From Chloroflexota bacterium (GTDB taxonomy: Bacteria; Chloroflexota; UBA11872): a stretch of DNA of 34,561 nt. Shown piece by piece: positions 15,788-23,505 of the stretch (its first letter is position 1; each line of letters begins with the position of its first letter). The notes under the pieces are model-generated. The model was not told the origin of the DNA. It searched no databases and worked only from the letters and a program-made list of their open reading frames with translations. The stretch covers positions 1 through 34,561 of the forward strand of contig JAPOXD010000001.1 of the NCBI GenBank assembly GCA_026707285.1. Direction: 5' to 3'. A program made the position numbers and the translations under genes.

Positions 15788-17995
15788 TTACGCGGTCACG
15801 ACAAAGACCGGCGCCAGAACCAAGGTGATCGTGCTCAGCAGCTTCACCAGCACGTGCAGCGATGGGCCCGCCGTGTCCTTGAACGGGTCGCCGACGGTGT
15901 CGCCGACCACGGACGCGGCGTGCTCCTCGGTGCCCTTGCCGATCGGGTTGCCGTCCTCGTCCTTGAGGTTTCCGGCCTCGATGAACTTCTTCGCGTTGTC
16001 CCAGGCGCCGCCGCCGTTGTTCATCACCGTGGCCAGCAGCACGCCCGCGATGGTTCCCACCATCAGGAAGGCGGCTTCCGCCTCGGCGCGGAGCACCAGG
16101 CCCACGACGACCGGCATCAGGACGGCTAGCAGGCCCGGCAGGATCATTTCTCGCAGCGCCGAGCGCGTGCTGATGTCGACCGCCTGGCTGTAGCTGGGCT
16201 CGACGGTGCCTTCGAGAATCCCGGGATTCTCGCGCCATTGCCGCCGGACTTCCTGGATCATCGTGCTCGCGGCGCGCCCCACGGCGCGGATGGCCAACGA
16301 GCTGAACAGGAACACGAGCATGGCGCCCAGCATGGCGCCGATGAAGACCTCGACCTTGGCCAGGTCGACACTGTGGAGATCGGCCGTTTCCAAATAAGCG
16401 CTGAACAGCAGGAACGCGGCCAGCGCCGCCGAGGCGATGGCGTAGCCCTTGGTCAGCGCCTTGGTCGTGTTGCCGACCGCGTCCAGGCCGTCGGTGATGT
16501 CCCGCACGTCCTCGGGCGCTTCGGCCATCTCGGTAATGCCGCCCGCGTTGTCCGAGATCGGACCGAACGTGTCCATGGCCAGGATGTAAGCGGCGCTCAT
16601 CAGCATGCCCATCGTGGCGACGGCGGTGCCGAAGACGCCGGCCTCGAAGGTGCCGATCGGAATACCAAGTGCCGCGAAGCCCTCGACGCCGGTGTGGAAC
16701 GAGGTCCACAGGGCAATCGAAATGACGATGATCGGCGCGGCCGTGTTCTCCAGGCCGAGCGCCATTCCCGAAATGATGTTGGTGGCGGGACCGGTGCGAG
16801 ACGCCTCGGCAATCTCACGGACCGGACGCCACGTGCCCGCGGTGTAGTACTGCGTGATGTAGACGAATGCCACGCTCGTCAGAATGCCGATGACTCCCGA
16901 CAGGAAGAACCAGGCGGATTCCAGCATCACGAACACCGCAATCGCCATTCCTACAACCGAAAACAGTGCGGTGGTCCAATAGCCGATGTCGAGCGCTTTC
17001 TGCGCGTCGCGCACTTGCTCGGGCCTGATCACAAGCAGACCGATGACTGAGGCGATGGTGCCGAAGGAGCGCACCACCAAGGGGAACAGGATCCATTCGA
17101 CGCCCGCGGTCCCCGGAGCCGCGGCCTCGATGGCCTTGAACACGGCCACACCCAGGATCATTGCGCCGATGCTTTCGGCGGCGGTCGATTCGAACAGGTC
17201 CGCGCCACGTCCGGCGCAGTCGCCCACGTTGTCGCCGACCAGGTCGGCCACCACCGCGGGATTTCGCGGGTCGTCCTCGGGCAGACCGGCCTCGACTTTG
17301 CCCACCAGGTCCGCGCCCACGTCGGCGGCCTTGGTGTAGATGCCGCCGCCCAGCTGCGCGAACAGCGCCACGAAGCTGGCGCCGAATCCGAAGCCGACGA
17401 TCAGCTCAGGGGCGCGCGTGGGATTGCCGAACCCATCGAACAGGGCGAAGAGCACGAACACGCCCAGCAGGCTCAGGCCGACGATTAAGATTCCCGATAC
17501 GGCCCCGCCCCTGAGGGCAACCGTCAGGGCGTCGCCCAGAGACTTGGTGGCCGCGCTGGCAGTGCGCACGTTGGACTTGACCGCCACGATCATGCCGATG
17601 ATGCCGGAGAGCGCGGAGGCGGCGGCGCCCACCAGGAATGAAACCCCGGTGCGCCAGGCGATGTCGCCCGCCTCGATGCCCTTGGCCTCGTTGGCGCCGA
17701 AGAAGAACAGCAGCACCGACAACCCGGCCGCCGCGAACAACGCGAGAAACGCGATCGTGCGGTACTGCCGCCGCAGGAAGGCCGTTGCGCCTTCGTAGAT
17801 GCGGTCGCCGTTGAGCTGCATGGACGCGAACAGGCGGCTCCGCTCCGCGTCGTCCAACCCCTGGACCGCCGGAATCAACTCAGCGCTGCGGCCGCTCCGG
17901 TCGACCGGCCGCGTCAAGACATCACGAACGAGATATCCGACCACGATGACGGAAACCACGATGGCCGCCGGAACGACCCACACTAGACCTTCCAA
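15788..17995 (-). CDS. hppA: Membrane-bound proton-pumping pyrophosphatase, K+-independent type
   Basis: This 735-aa polytopic membrane enzyme couples pyrophosphate hydrolysis to ion pumping. The catalytic cytoplasmic loop reads DVGADLVGKVEAGLPEDDPR, followed by DLVGDNVGDCAGRGADLFE, and later NAKKFIEAG and GDTVGDPFKDTAGPS; all Asp/Lys ligands are present. The subfamily switch reads GNTTKA, with Lys where K+-dependent enzymes have Ala, then LTKG. By established knowledge this marks K+-independent H+-pumping enzymes. The start is TTG, and a nearby GTG five codons in is possible. It is 40 bp downstream of hisC and immediately upstream of uppP. It probably drains pyrophosphate from biosynthesis and conserves the energy. 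Confidence 0.95.
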   Translation of the reverse strand: MEGLVWVVPAAIVVSVIVVGYLVRDVLTRPVDRSGRSAELIPAVQGLDDAERSRLFASMQLNGDRIYEGATAFLRRQYRTIAFLALFAAAGLSVLLFFFGANEAKGIEAGDIAWRTGVSFLVGAAASALSGIIGMIVAVKSNVRTASAATKSLGDALTVALRGGAVSGILIVGLSLLGVFVLFALFDGFGNPTRAPELIVGFGFGASFVALFAQLGGGIYTKAADVGADLVGKVEAGLPEDDPRNPAVVADLVGDNVGDCAGRGADLFESTAAESIGAMILGVAVFKAIEAAAPGTAGVEWILFPLVVRSFGTIASVIGLLVIRPEQVRDAQKALDIGYWTTALFSVVGMAIAVFVMLESAWFFLSGVIGILTSVAFVYITQYYTAGTWRPVREIAEASRTGPATNIISGMALGLENTAAPIIVISIALWTSFHTGVEGFAALGIPIGTFEAGVFGTAVATMGMLMSAAYILAMDTFGPISDNAGGITEMAEAPEDVRDITDGLDAVGNTTKALTKGYAIASAALAAFLLFSAYLETADLHSVDLAKVEVFIGAMLGAMLVFLFSSLAIRAVGRAASTMIQEVRRQWRENPGILEGTVEPSYSQAVDISTRSALREMILPGLLAVLMPVVVGLVLRAEAEAAFLMVGTIAGVLLATVMNNGGGAWDNAKKFIEAGNLKDEDGNPIGKGTEEHAASVVGDTVGDPFKDTAGPSLHVLVKLLSTITLVLAPVFVVTA

Positions 17996-18035
17996 GACCT
18001 AAACCCCCCTCGACGCCCACCGGCGGTGGGCCATG

Positions 18036-19121
18036 TCACCTTGATTCGGTGTCACAAGATTGCGCCGCGCCGGCCTCGTGCCCGAGCACGTCGCCGAACG
18101 CGGCCATGAACGACTGCATGTCTTCCGCCGAGCCGATGGAGATCCGAAGCGCATTTGCGATGCGCGGATCGCCGGCAAAACGCCGGACCACAATGCGGCG
18201 ATCTTCAAGCTGGCGCTGAACATCCGCGGCATCGTACCCGTCAAGCTCGACAAATACGAAGTTTGCCTGCGACGGGTGGCACTTGAGCCCAAATCGCTCC
18301 TGCAGCGTCGCCGCCAGCACGTCGCGGCGGCGGCGAATCGCCGCCCAGTGACGCTCCGCCCAATCCAGGTCGCCCAGGGCCGCCAGCCCGGCGGCCTGCG
18401 CCAGGCGGCTGACGTTGTAAGAGTCCTTCACCCGCAGCAGCGCGTCGGCAAGCTCCGGGCTGGCCACCGCGTAGCCAAGCCGCAATCCCGCCAGGCCGAA
18501 GCTCTTGGAGAACGAGCGCGTGACGCACACGTTGTCGCACTCCCGCAGCAGGTCCACGTTGTCGCGGTCGGCGAACTCGACGTAGGCCTCGTCGATCACG
18601 AGCAGATTCACGCGGGACGCCAGCCACCGCAGGTCGTCGGCCCCGTAGTGCGTGCCGGCCGGGTTGTTCGGACTGGCGACGAAGGTGATCTTGCCCCGCG
18701 CGGCGGCCAGCTGGCGCACCGGCAGCGCAAAGTCGTCGCCCAGCGGCACCTCGCGGATGTCGCAGCCGCCGATCGCGGCCAGCACCGGGTAGAGCGAATA
18801 GCTCGGCGTCGCCGCAACGACCCGGTCGCCCGGATCGCACGCCACGCGGATCAGCAGGTTGAGCAGATCGTCCGAGCCGTTGCCGAATACCACCTGCTCG
18901 GGCTGGACGTTGTGGCGGCGCGCGGCGGCATCCCGCAGCTCGCGGCTGATCGGATCGGGGTAAAGCCGGATCGACGCGCGGGCGGCCGCCCGCAAAGCGG
19001 CCACCGCCGCCGGCGAGGCCTCGGGGCTCTCATTGGTATTGAGCTTGATCCACCCACCGTCACCAGGCTGCAAGCCCGGCACGTATCCGTGAATCGCCGC
19101 CATATCGCGTCGCAGCCGCAC
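18036..19121 (-). CDS. hisC: Histidinol-phosphate aminotransferase
   Basis: HisC (361 aa) is a class I/II PLP aminotransferase that makes histidinol phosphate from imidazole-acetol phosphate and glutamate. The N-terminal GYVPGLQPGDGGWIKLNTNESP is typical, and YPDPISRELRDAAARRH matches the substrate region. FASPNNPAG-like FVASPNNPAGTH is present. The PLP Lys lies in TRSFSKSFGLAGLRLGY. The C-terminal GSAEDMQSFMAAF also fits. The start is GTG at 19121 (ATG at 19103 also possible). It heads the minus-strand run into hppA/uppP/arg genes; some homologues act on other amino acids such as tyrosine, so the exact substrate is inferred. Confidence 0.93.
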   Translation of the reverse strand: MRLRRDMAAIHGYVPGLQPGDGGWIKLNTNESPEASPAAVAALRAAARASIRLYPDPISRELRDAAARRHNVQPEQVVFGNGSDDLLNLLIRVACDPGDRVVAATPSYSLYPVLAAIGGCDIREVPLGDDFALPVRQLAAARGKITFVASPNNPAGTHYGADDLRWLASRVNLLVIDEAYVEFADRDNVDLLRECDNVCVTRSFSKSFGLAGLRLGYAVASPELADALLRVKDSYNVSRLAQAAGLAALGDLDWAERHWAAIRRRRDVLAATLQERFGLKCHPSQANFVFVELDGYDAADVQRQLEDRRIVVRRFAGDPRIANALRISIGSAEDMQSFMAAFGDVLGHEAGAAQSCDTESR

Positions 19122-19416
19122 GAGTTAGCTCACCGAGAAAGAAATCAGGCCGCAGACACGGGCCCCGAACGCCCATGCTACCCATTCGCCACGCCCCCCA
19201 CCACGGGAGCGCCGCTTCCCCCTCCGTAGTACCCTCCGCCCCCTCCGTCATTCCCGCGAAGGCGGGAATCTACCCCTCCATCACCTCCGCGCCCCTCGCC
19301 GTCTGGCGCCAGCCCGCGCACCTCTGTCACTCCGAGCGCAGCGAGGAGTCTCAGATTCCCGACCCCGGCCGAGCCCGTCCTGAGCCCACCCCCGTTCGTG
19401 GTGAGCCCGTCGAACC
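19122..19416. repeat. Intergenic block of dispersed repeats
   Basis: The region contains a perfect hairpin at 19250-19269 (ATTCCCGC, loop GAAG, GCGGGAAT), a CACTCCGAGCGCAGCGAGGA repeat near 19328, and a 25-bp unit at 19393-19417. The 25-bp unit recurs exactly at 31081-31105. No gene is seen apart from the decayed methylase end that begins at 19417. The hisC promoter would lie at its left edge, but no clear hexamers were found. Confidence 0.6.
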
Positions 19417-19581
19417 ATGAACGGCCCCTGGCTTCCGGATCAGGCCCGAATCGGCGACCGCCGACCTCGACGCCGCTACCAAGAAGCCCAATTCGACGGC
19501 TACTGCCGCGCCAAAGACCTTATCCTTGCCTATATGAACGCCCGCGCCGCCGGAGACTCCGACGGGCTTATCGTCCGATAG
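19417..19581 (+). pseudogene. Remnant of the C-terminus of an Eco57I/type IIG-like DNA methylase (copy 1)
   Basis: A 54-codon frame ends RRRYQEAQFDGYCRAKDLILAYMNARAAG and then a stop. It resembles the extreme C-terminus of large Eco57I-type restriction-modification methylases (VRR-x-DE-x-x-FG-x-YRTKDLIL-x-YM). Nothing upstream continues the protein, so only a tail is left. The nucleotide stretch 19487-19530 aligns without gaps to 20502-20545 in the second remnant. The stop is 6 bp before the MNT gene start. Confidence 0.55.
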
Positions 19582-19587
19582 TCGCCC

Positions 19588-19932
19588 ATGCGCATCGTCG
19601 AAGACCCGCTCAACCGCGAAACCATCGAAGCCGTCACGCAATTGATCGTCGAGCGCTTCGAGCCGGAGCAAATCATCATGTTCGGCAGCTGCGCCCGCGG
19701 CGAAGTCGACGAGAACAGCGATCTGGACTTGCTGGTCGTTCTGCCCCACAACGATGAACAGGGCCACGAGGGCCACGGCATCCGCCTCGCCATCGCTGAG
19801 CGCTTTCTGCTCCCCGTCGACGTCCTCATCCGCTCGGCCGAGGTGGTCGCGAAATATCGCCAGGACCCCAACTCCATGATCAGCCGCATGCTGGAAAGCT
19901 CCGAAGTCCTCTATGACCGCCACGCCGCCTGA
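19588..19932 (+). CDS. MNT-type nucleotidyltransferase (antitoxin of MNT/HEPN module)
   Basis: The 114-aa minimal nucleotidyltransferase carries the pol-beta signature IIMFGSCARGEVDENSDLDL (G-S then R-G, then S-D-x-D), with metal-binding Asp residues intact. Further on, PVDVLIRSAEVVAK gives the third acidic strand. In characterised MNT/HEPN systems the MNT protein AMPylates or otherwise neutralises the HEPN RNase partner. The HEPN gene starts 20 bases before this stop, so they overlap and are coupled. Both neighbours outside the pair are methylase remnants, which places the module in a defence context. Confidence 0.85.
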   Translation: MRIVEDPLNRETIEAVTQLIVERFEPEQIIMFGSCARGEVDENSDLDLLVVLPHNDEQGHEGHGIRLAIAERFLLPVDVLIRSAEVVAKYRQDPNSMISRMLESSEVLYDRHAA

Positions 19933-20296
19933 ACAGGCCTGGTTCGCGAAGGCCGACGAAGACCTGGAGATTGCCCGCCGTGCGCTCGGACCCGACCGGC
20001 CGCTTCCGTCAGTGGCCTGCTTTCACGCTCAGCAATGCGCCGAGAAACACCTCAAGGGCTACCTGGTCGCTCACGACGTGCCGTTCCGGTTTGTCCACGA
20101 CCTCGGCTATCTCATCGGGCTATGTGCGGGAATCGACCCGGCATTTGCCAACCTCAGGCCGGCCGCCGTCACCCTGAATCCATACGTGGCGACTGCTCGC
20201 TATCCGTCGGAAGCCGCCCAGGAGCCGGACGTCGAAGCCGCCGAGAATGCCATCGCAGTCGCCGAACGAATCGCCGCCGCTGTGGCGCGGAAGTAG
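19913..20296 (+). CDS. HEPN domain protein (toxin-side partner of MNT)
   Basis: The 127-aa helical protein fits the HEPN family (PF05168 type): WFAKADEDLEIARRAL, then ACFHAQQCAEKHLKGYL, then FRFVHDLGYLIGLC, and the ARYPSEA segment near the C-terminus. In this subfamily the catalytic R-x(4-6)-H motif of HEPN RNases is not evident; the candidate R-F-V-H is only R-x2-H. It may therefore act as a substrate or adaptor rather than an RNase. It overlaps the MNT gene by 20 bp. Confidence 0.85.
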   Translation: MTATPPEQAWFAKADEDLEIARRALGPDRPLPSVACFHAQQCAEKHLKGYLVAHDVPFRFVHDLGYLIGLCAGIDPAFANLRPAAVTLNPYVATARYPSEAAQEPDVEAAENAIAVAERIAAAVARK

Positions 20297-20320
20297 CGCT
20301 TTGCCGGATCTGCCCCTGCC

Positions 20321-20575
20321 TTGCCATCGCCCTTCGCCCGCGTCTTCGGCTACGGCGGACCGCCCTTCATCTGGGACGAGGAAGAGCGCCGCCACCTCCG
20401 CGCCCGCCTCGACGCGCTCTACTTCCACCTCTACGGCCTCGACCGCGCCGACGCCGCCTACGTCCTCGACACCTTCCCCATCGTCCGCCGCGAAGACGAA
20501 TCCCAATTCGACGGCTGCTACCACACTAAAGACCGTATCCTTGCGCAAATCAACACGCTGGCCATTGCAGCGTAG
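20321..20575 (+). pseudogene. Remnant of the C-terminus of an Eco57I/type IIG-like DNA methylase (copy 2)
   Basis: An 84-codon frame reads [20 protein letters not shown], then [20 protein letters not shown], then [16 protein letters not shown] and [13 protein letters not shown]. The [22 protein letters not shown] and TKxxIL blocks are hallmarks of the C-terminal end of Eco57I-type and related N6-adenine methylases. The catalytic NPPY and SAM domains are absent, so this is a fragment. Its last ~15 codons match copy 1 on the other side of the MNT/HEPN pair. Confidence 0.7.
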
Positions 20576-20689
20576 GAAAGCACAGTGTCACCATGAAGCC
20601 TGACACTCTATCCAGTGCCCCGCTCCTTACTGACCGTCGAGCACCCTTCAACCGCTATCTCGAAATCTCAGCTCCGAAGCCTGGACATC

Positions 20690-22405
20690 ATGTCCAGCTT
20701 TGACCACAAGCGCCTTCACGACCGAATCATGGAGATCGATTCGGCACCAGATTCGTCGGCATTGTTCGCAAAGTGGCTGCACGCTCCCGATCACTTGCAA
20801 CTATTGCGCGAGAATGCCGCCGAGAGCGAGCTCATCATCTACGCTTCGGGTCCCTTCACCTTCATACATGCCGTCGTTATTCAAGAAGACAAGGCCAAAT
20901 TTCTCCACGCAGATGACTTGCTGGATTGGAGTGGAAACCCTTTTTCATCCTCCGCAGGATACATGTGGGATGCCCACGGCCATAATGTGACAATTCACCG
21001 AAGCAGCCCCCGTCTCGCCATCGGTCCAATCAATGATCCTCAGCAGCTCGTATTCGCCCGATCATTCGAAGGCCTACAGACGAATGACTCCACTTCATAC
21101 GAAATCCTACAAGAATATATTCATGTCACTGAGATTTTCTGGCGTCCTGAATTCAATTCGTATTGCCGATTCAACGAATACGGAGATTTCGACCATATAG
21201 TCTCATTAACACCCAAATCTGATATCGAAGAGGTGACTCTTGTGTCGTTCAAGCGAGATCAGCTGGAGCAGTATCTTGCCGCGTCAGAGTCCATCCTATT
21301 GCGCATGTTCGATTTCACATTGCACAGAAGAGGTCACTTCGACGGATGGCCTCCTGGACCTGAAGAAGTACTCAGCGAAGACGACCAGCTTGCATACCGT
21401 CGGAAAGTAGACCCGGCAAAGGCGGCTTATACTCGTGGTGTTCAGATTGTTCGGCCATCGCGATCCAGGAGCCGGATTCTCCAGTCGATACGAGATTGGT
21501 CGTTAGGAGTCTCTGAGAGCAAATGTGTTGAGTTCATTGCGTTCGACCGGCGCAATATGAGAGTGGCAACGATTTCGACTGACCCATCCGCTACGACAAA
21601 CTACTTTCAAGCTTCAAATAACGATCTTCCCTACGAAACCTCGCCCGTATTCTTTCACCCCGAAGTGTTGCTAAGATATAAGGCAGATCGTGAAAAATAT
21701 GTAGTCGACGAGGAATACCGAGTCATACAGTGCCGTGGCGCATGGGAGCTGCGTGCGATTGACGTAAACCAGGCGGGCCAGGTGCATACGTACATTTGCT
21801 ACCTACGTAATCTGCCTTATCGGGAACAGCTCTATTGGCAACGATTCAATGAAGAACCTAAAGCAGTGATCTCTGAGCGTGCATTCCTGAACGACTTCGA
21901 AGGTAGATGGGACACGAATGTCAGGCCGTTGGAGGCGGTGCTAGCCGTCGTCAAACGATGGACGACTGCTGGCGTGTGGTGGTGGAGGCTAGGCGCAGAG
22001 AACTTAATTGAGCGTGTCAACGTCCCCCGTAGCGGGAGCCGGGACGAGTGGGCGCGGGCATTTTCTGACCTATCGATCTTGGTCATTGAGGGGTTTCGGG
22101 TCGGAGCTCTCCGTACGAAACTTGCTGAAGCTGGCATACGGCACGAAAAGCAGGACGGGAGGAGCTTAGTCCTAATCGAGAAATTCCTGGTGAGGAACAA
22201 GGTGCTTGCGGATGCCAATCGACTGGTCGGACTACGCACCGTTCAGGCCATACGTTCAAAGGTATACTCGCATTTCGGCGGCAGAGAAGCGGAAGACCTA
22301 GCAGTTAGGGCCTTGAAGGATCATGGGGCGTATTCCGCGCACTTTGAAAGCGTATGCCGAGACGTCGTTGAAGAGCTTGAGCTAATCGAGAAAACCCTTT
22401 CGTAG
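20690..22405 (+). CDS. Large protein of unknown function with C-terminal HEPN-like R-x5-H motif (candidate defence protein)
   Basis: The product is 571 aa from ATG at 20690 (MSSFDHKRLHDRIMEID), or 596 aa from GTG at 20615; neither has a strong ribosome-binding site. No known domain was recognised in the first ~450 residues, which look alpha/beta with many aromatic strands (ELIIYASGPFTFIHAVVIQE, VEFIAFDRRNMRVATIS). The helical C-terminus reads VGLRTVQAIRSKVYSHFGGREAEDL when joined across its helix, and contains R-SKVYS-H (R-x5-H), the RNase motif spacing of HEPN domains. It ends with DVVEELELIEKTL. Base composition is visibly more AT-rich than the neighbours (e.g. 21100-21230), which suggests horizontal transfer. 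It is next to an MNT/HEPN pair and methylase remnants. HEPN assignment is by motif only. Confidence 0.6.
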   Translation: MSSFDHKRLHDRIMEIDSAPDSSALFAKWLHAPDHLQLLRENAAESELIIYASGPFTFIHAVVIQEDKAKFLHADDLLDWSGNPFSSSAGYMWDAHGHNVTIHRSSPRLAIGPINDPQQLVFARSFEGLQTNDSTSYEILQEYIHVTEIFWRPEFNSYCRFNEYGDFDHIVSLTPKSDIEEVTLVSFKRDQLEQYLAASESILLRMFDFTLHRRGHFDGWPPGPEEVLSEDDQLAYRRKVDPAKAAYTRGVQIVRPSRSRSRILQSIRDWSLGVSESKCVEFIAFDRRNMRVATISTDPSATTNYFQASNNDLPYETSPVFFHPEVLLRYKADREKYVVDEEYRVIQCRGAWELRAIDVNQAGQVHTYICYLRNLPYREQLYWQRFNEEPKAVISERAFLNDFEGRWDTNVRPLEAVLAVVKRWTTAGVWWWRLGAENLIERVNVPRSGSRDEWARAFSDLSILVIEGFRVGALRTKLAEAGIRHEKQDGRSLVLIEKFLVRNKVLADANRLVGLRTVQAIRSKVYSHFGGREAEDLAVRALKDHGAYSAHFESVCRDVVEELELIEKTLS

Positions 22406-22666
22406 GAGTCAGTGCAGAGGGCCTGACCGCGCTTAGCCTGGGAGCGCTTGGATCACACCGGCCTCACATGTCAACTGTCCCGCGCACTCAACGCACGCGG
22501 CTGAGGCGCCCTATCGGTTGCCCAGGCGGCGCGCAGCCTGGGAGATTCAGAGTCTACCGATGCGTCGGGGCATGTTCCCCCTTATCCTCACCTTCTCCCG
22601 CCTGGGGAGAAGGGACCGAAAGGGCGCCCGGCGGTAGAGGCCAGCGCCGCTCGTTAGACTCGCGGC
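22406..22666. repeat. Intergenic region with a dispersed hairpin repeat
   Basis: A perfect 9-bp stem lies at 22591-22613 (CCTTCTCCC, loop GCCTG, GGGAGAAGG), within a longer dispersed-type repeat ('cctcaccttctcccgcct'). It sits between two plus-strand genes and could terminate the unknown protein's transcript. No gene is seen. Confidence 0.5.
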
Positions 22667-23419
22667 ATGGCGATTCGGGGTGTGCTGTTCGATCTGGGCG
22701 ATACCTTGGTCACGCAGGAGCCCTTGGTCGGGTCTCCCAGCAACCGGGAGGGCGCGGCGCAGGTGGCCGAGGCGCTGGGGCGGCTGACGGAGGTCGCGCC
22801 GACCGCCGAGCAGCTGACCGACCCGCTGGGCGAGACCCTGCAAGAGGCACTGATCGAGTCCTATCAGGGCGAGTGCGCCGTTCCGGACGCGCGGCGGGCC
22901 TTCCTGGAAGTCCTCGACCGCTTTGACATCGAGCCGCCGTCCGAACTCATCGACCTGCTGCTGCCGTTGTACTTCGGGCCGCACTACGCGCGGATGACCG
23001 TCGATCCGCTCGCCGTCCGCACGCTGGAGCTGCTGCGACGCGCCGGCGTGCGCACGGCCATCGTGGGCAACGTGATCCATGGCGAAGAGTTGCTGGTCGA
23101 GCGCCTGCGCGCGTTCGATCTGCTGCGGCTGGTGGACGCGCTGGTGCTGAGCACCGAGTCCGGCTGGATGAAGCCGCATCCCGTGGCCTACCGCGAGGCG
23201 CTGCGCCGGCTCGACGTCCCGGCTATCGACGCGGTCATGGTGGGCGACGACCTGGAAATCGACGTGCGCGCGCCGCAGGCGCTCGGGCTGCGGGCCATTT
23301 GGCTGCGCCGCGACACCGCGCCCGGACTCGGGTCGGTGACGCCCGACGCAATCATCGACGACCTGGGAGGCCTGATCCCGGCCATCGCGGAATTGGACGC
23401 TTCCCAGACGCCGACGTAA
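22667..23419 (+). CDS. HAD superfamily hydrolase with altered motif I
   Basis: The 250-aa HAD-IA protein has motif I VLFDLGDTLV, in which the nucleophile Asp is present but the +2 acid is Gly (D-L-G-D-T) rather than Asp. The +2 Asp is the acid/base in most phosphatases, so a non-phosphatase or altered activity is possible. Motif II is AIVGN (residues about 127-131). Motif III is the MKPHP Lys, and motif IV is MVGDDLEIDVRAPQALG with both Asp residues. A helical cap lies between motifs I and II. The substrate is unknown. It has no operon partner; the IS110 element follows. Confidence 0.82.
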   Translation: MAIRGVLFDLGDTLVTQEPLVGSPSNREGAAQVAEALGRLTEVAPTAEQLTDPLGETLQEALIESYQGECAVPDARRAFLEVLDRFDIEPPSELIDLLLPLYFGPHYARMTVDPLAVRTLELLRRAGVRTAIVGNVIHGEELLVERLRAFDLLRLVDALVLSTESGWMKPHPVAYREALRRLDVPAIDAVMVGDDLEIDVRAPQALGLRAIWLRRDTAPGLGSVTPDAIIDDLGGLIPAIAELDASQTPT

Positions 23420-23478
23420 CGGGCTGAGCGGCGACTGCCCCGAGGAGGCGACGGGCGCTGTGCTCATTTGCCGGCCCC

Positions 23479-23499
23479 TTAGATTCCTCGCTGCGCTCG
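23479..23499. repeat. 21-bp dispersed repeat, copy at the transposase 3' side
   Basis: A 21-base unit starting TTAGATTCCTCGCTGC is present here and, identically, at 29889-29909. Here it abuts the IS110 transposase end. At 29889 it continues into GGAATGACAGA, the usual form of the repeat, so this copy may have been interrupted by the IS. Confidence 0.6.
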
Positions 23500-23505
23500 A
23501 GGCTC

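Noticed and set aside
19913-20296. Active HEPN RNase assignment for the 127-aa partner
   Set aside because: The R-x4-6-H catalytic motif is not seen; only R-x2-H is present, so the RNase role is not claimed.
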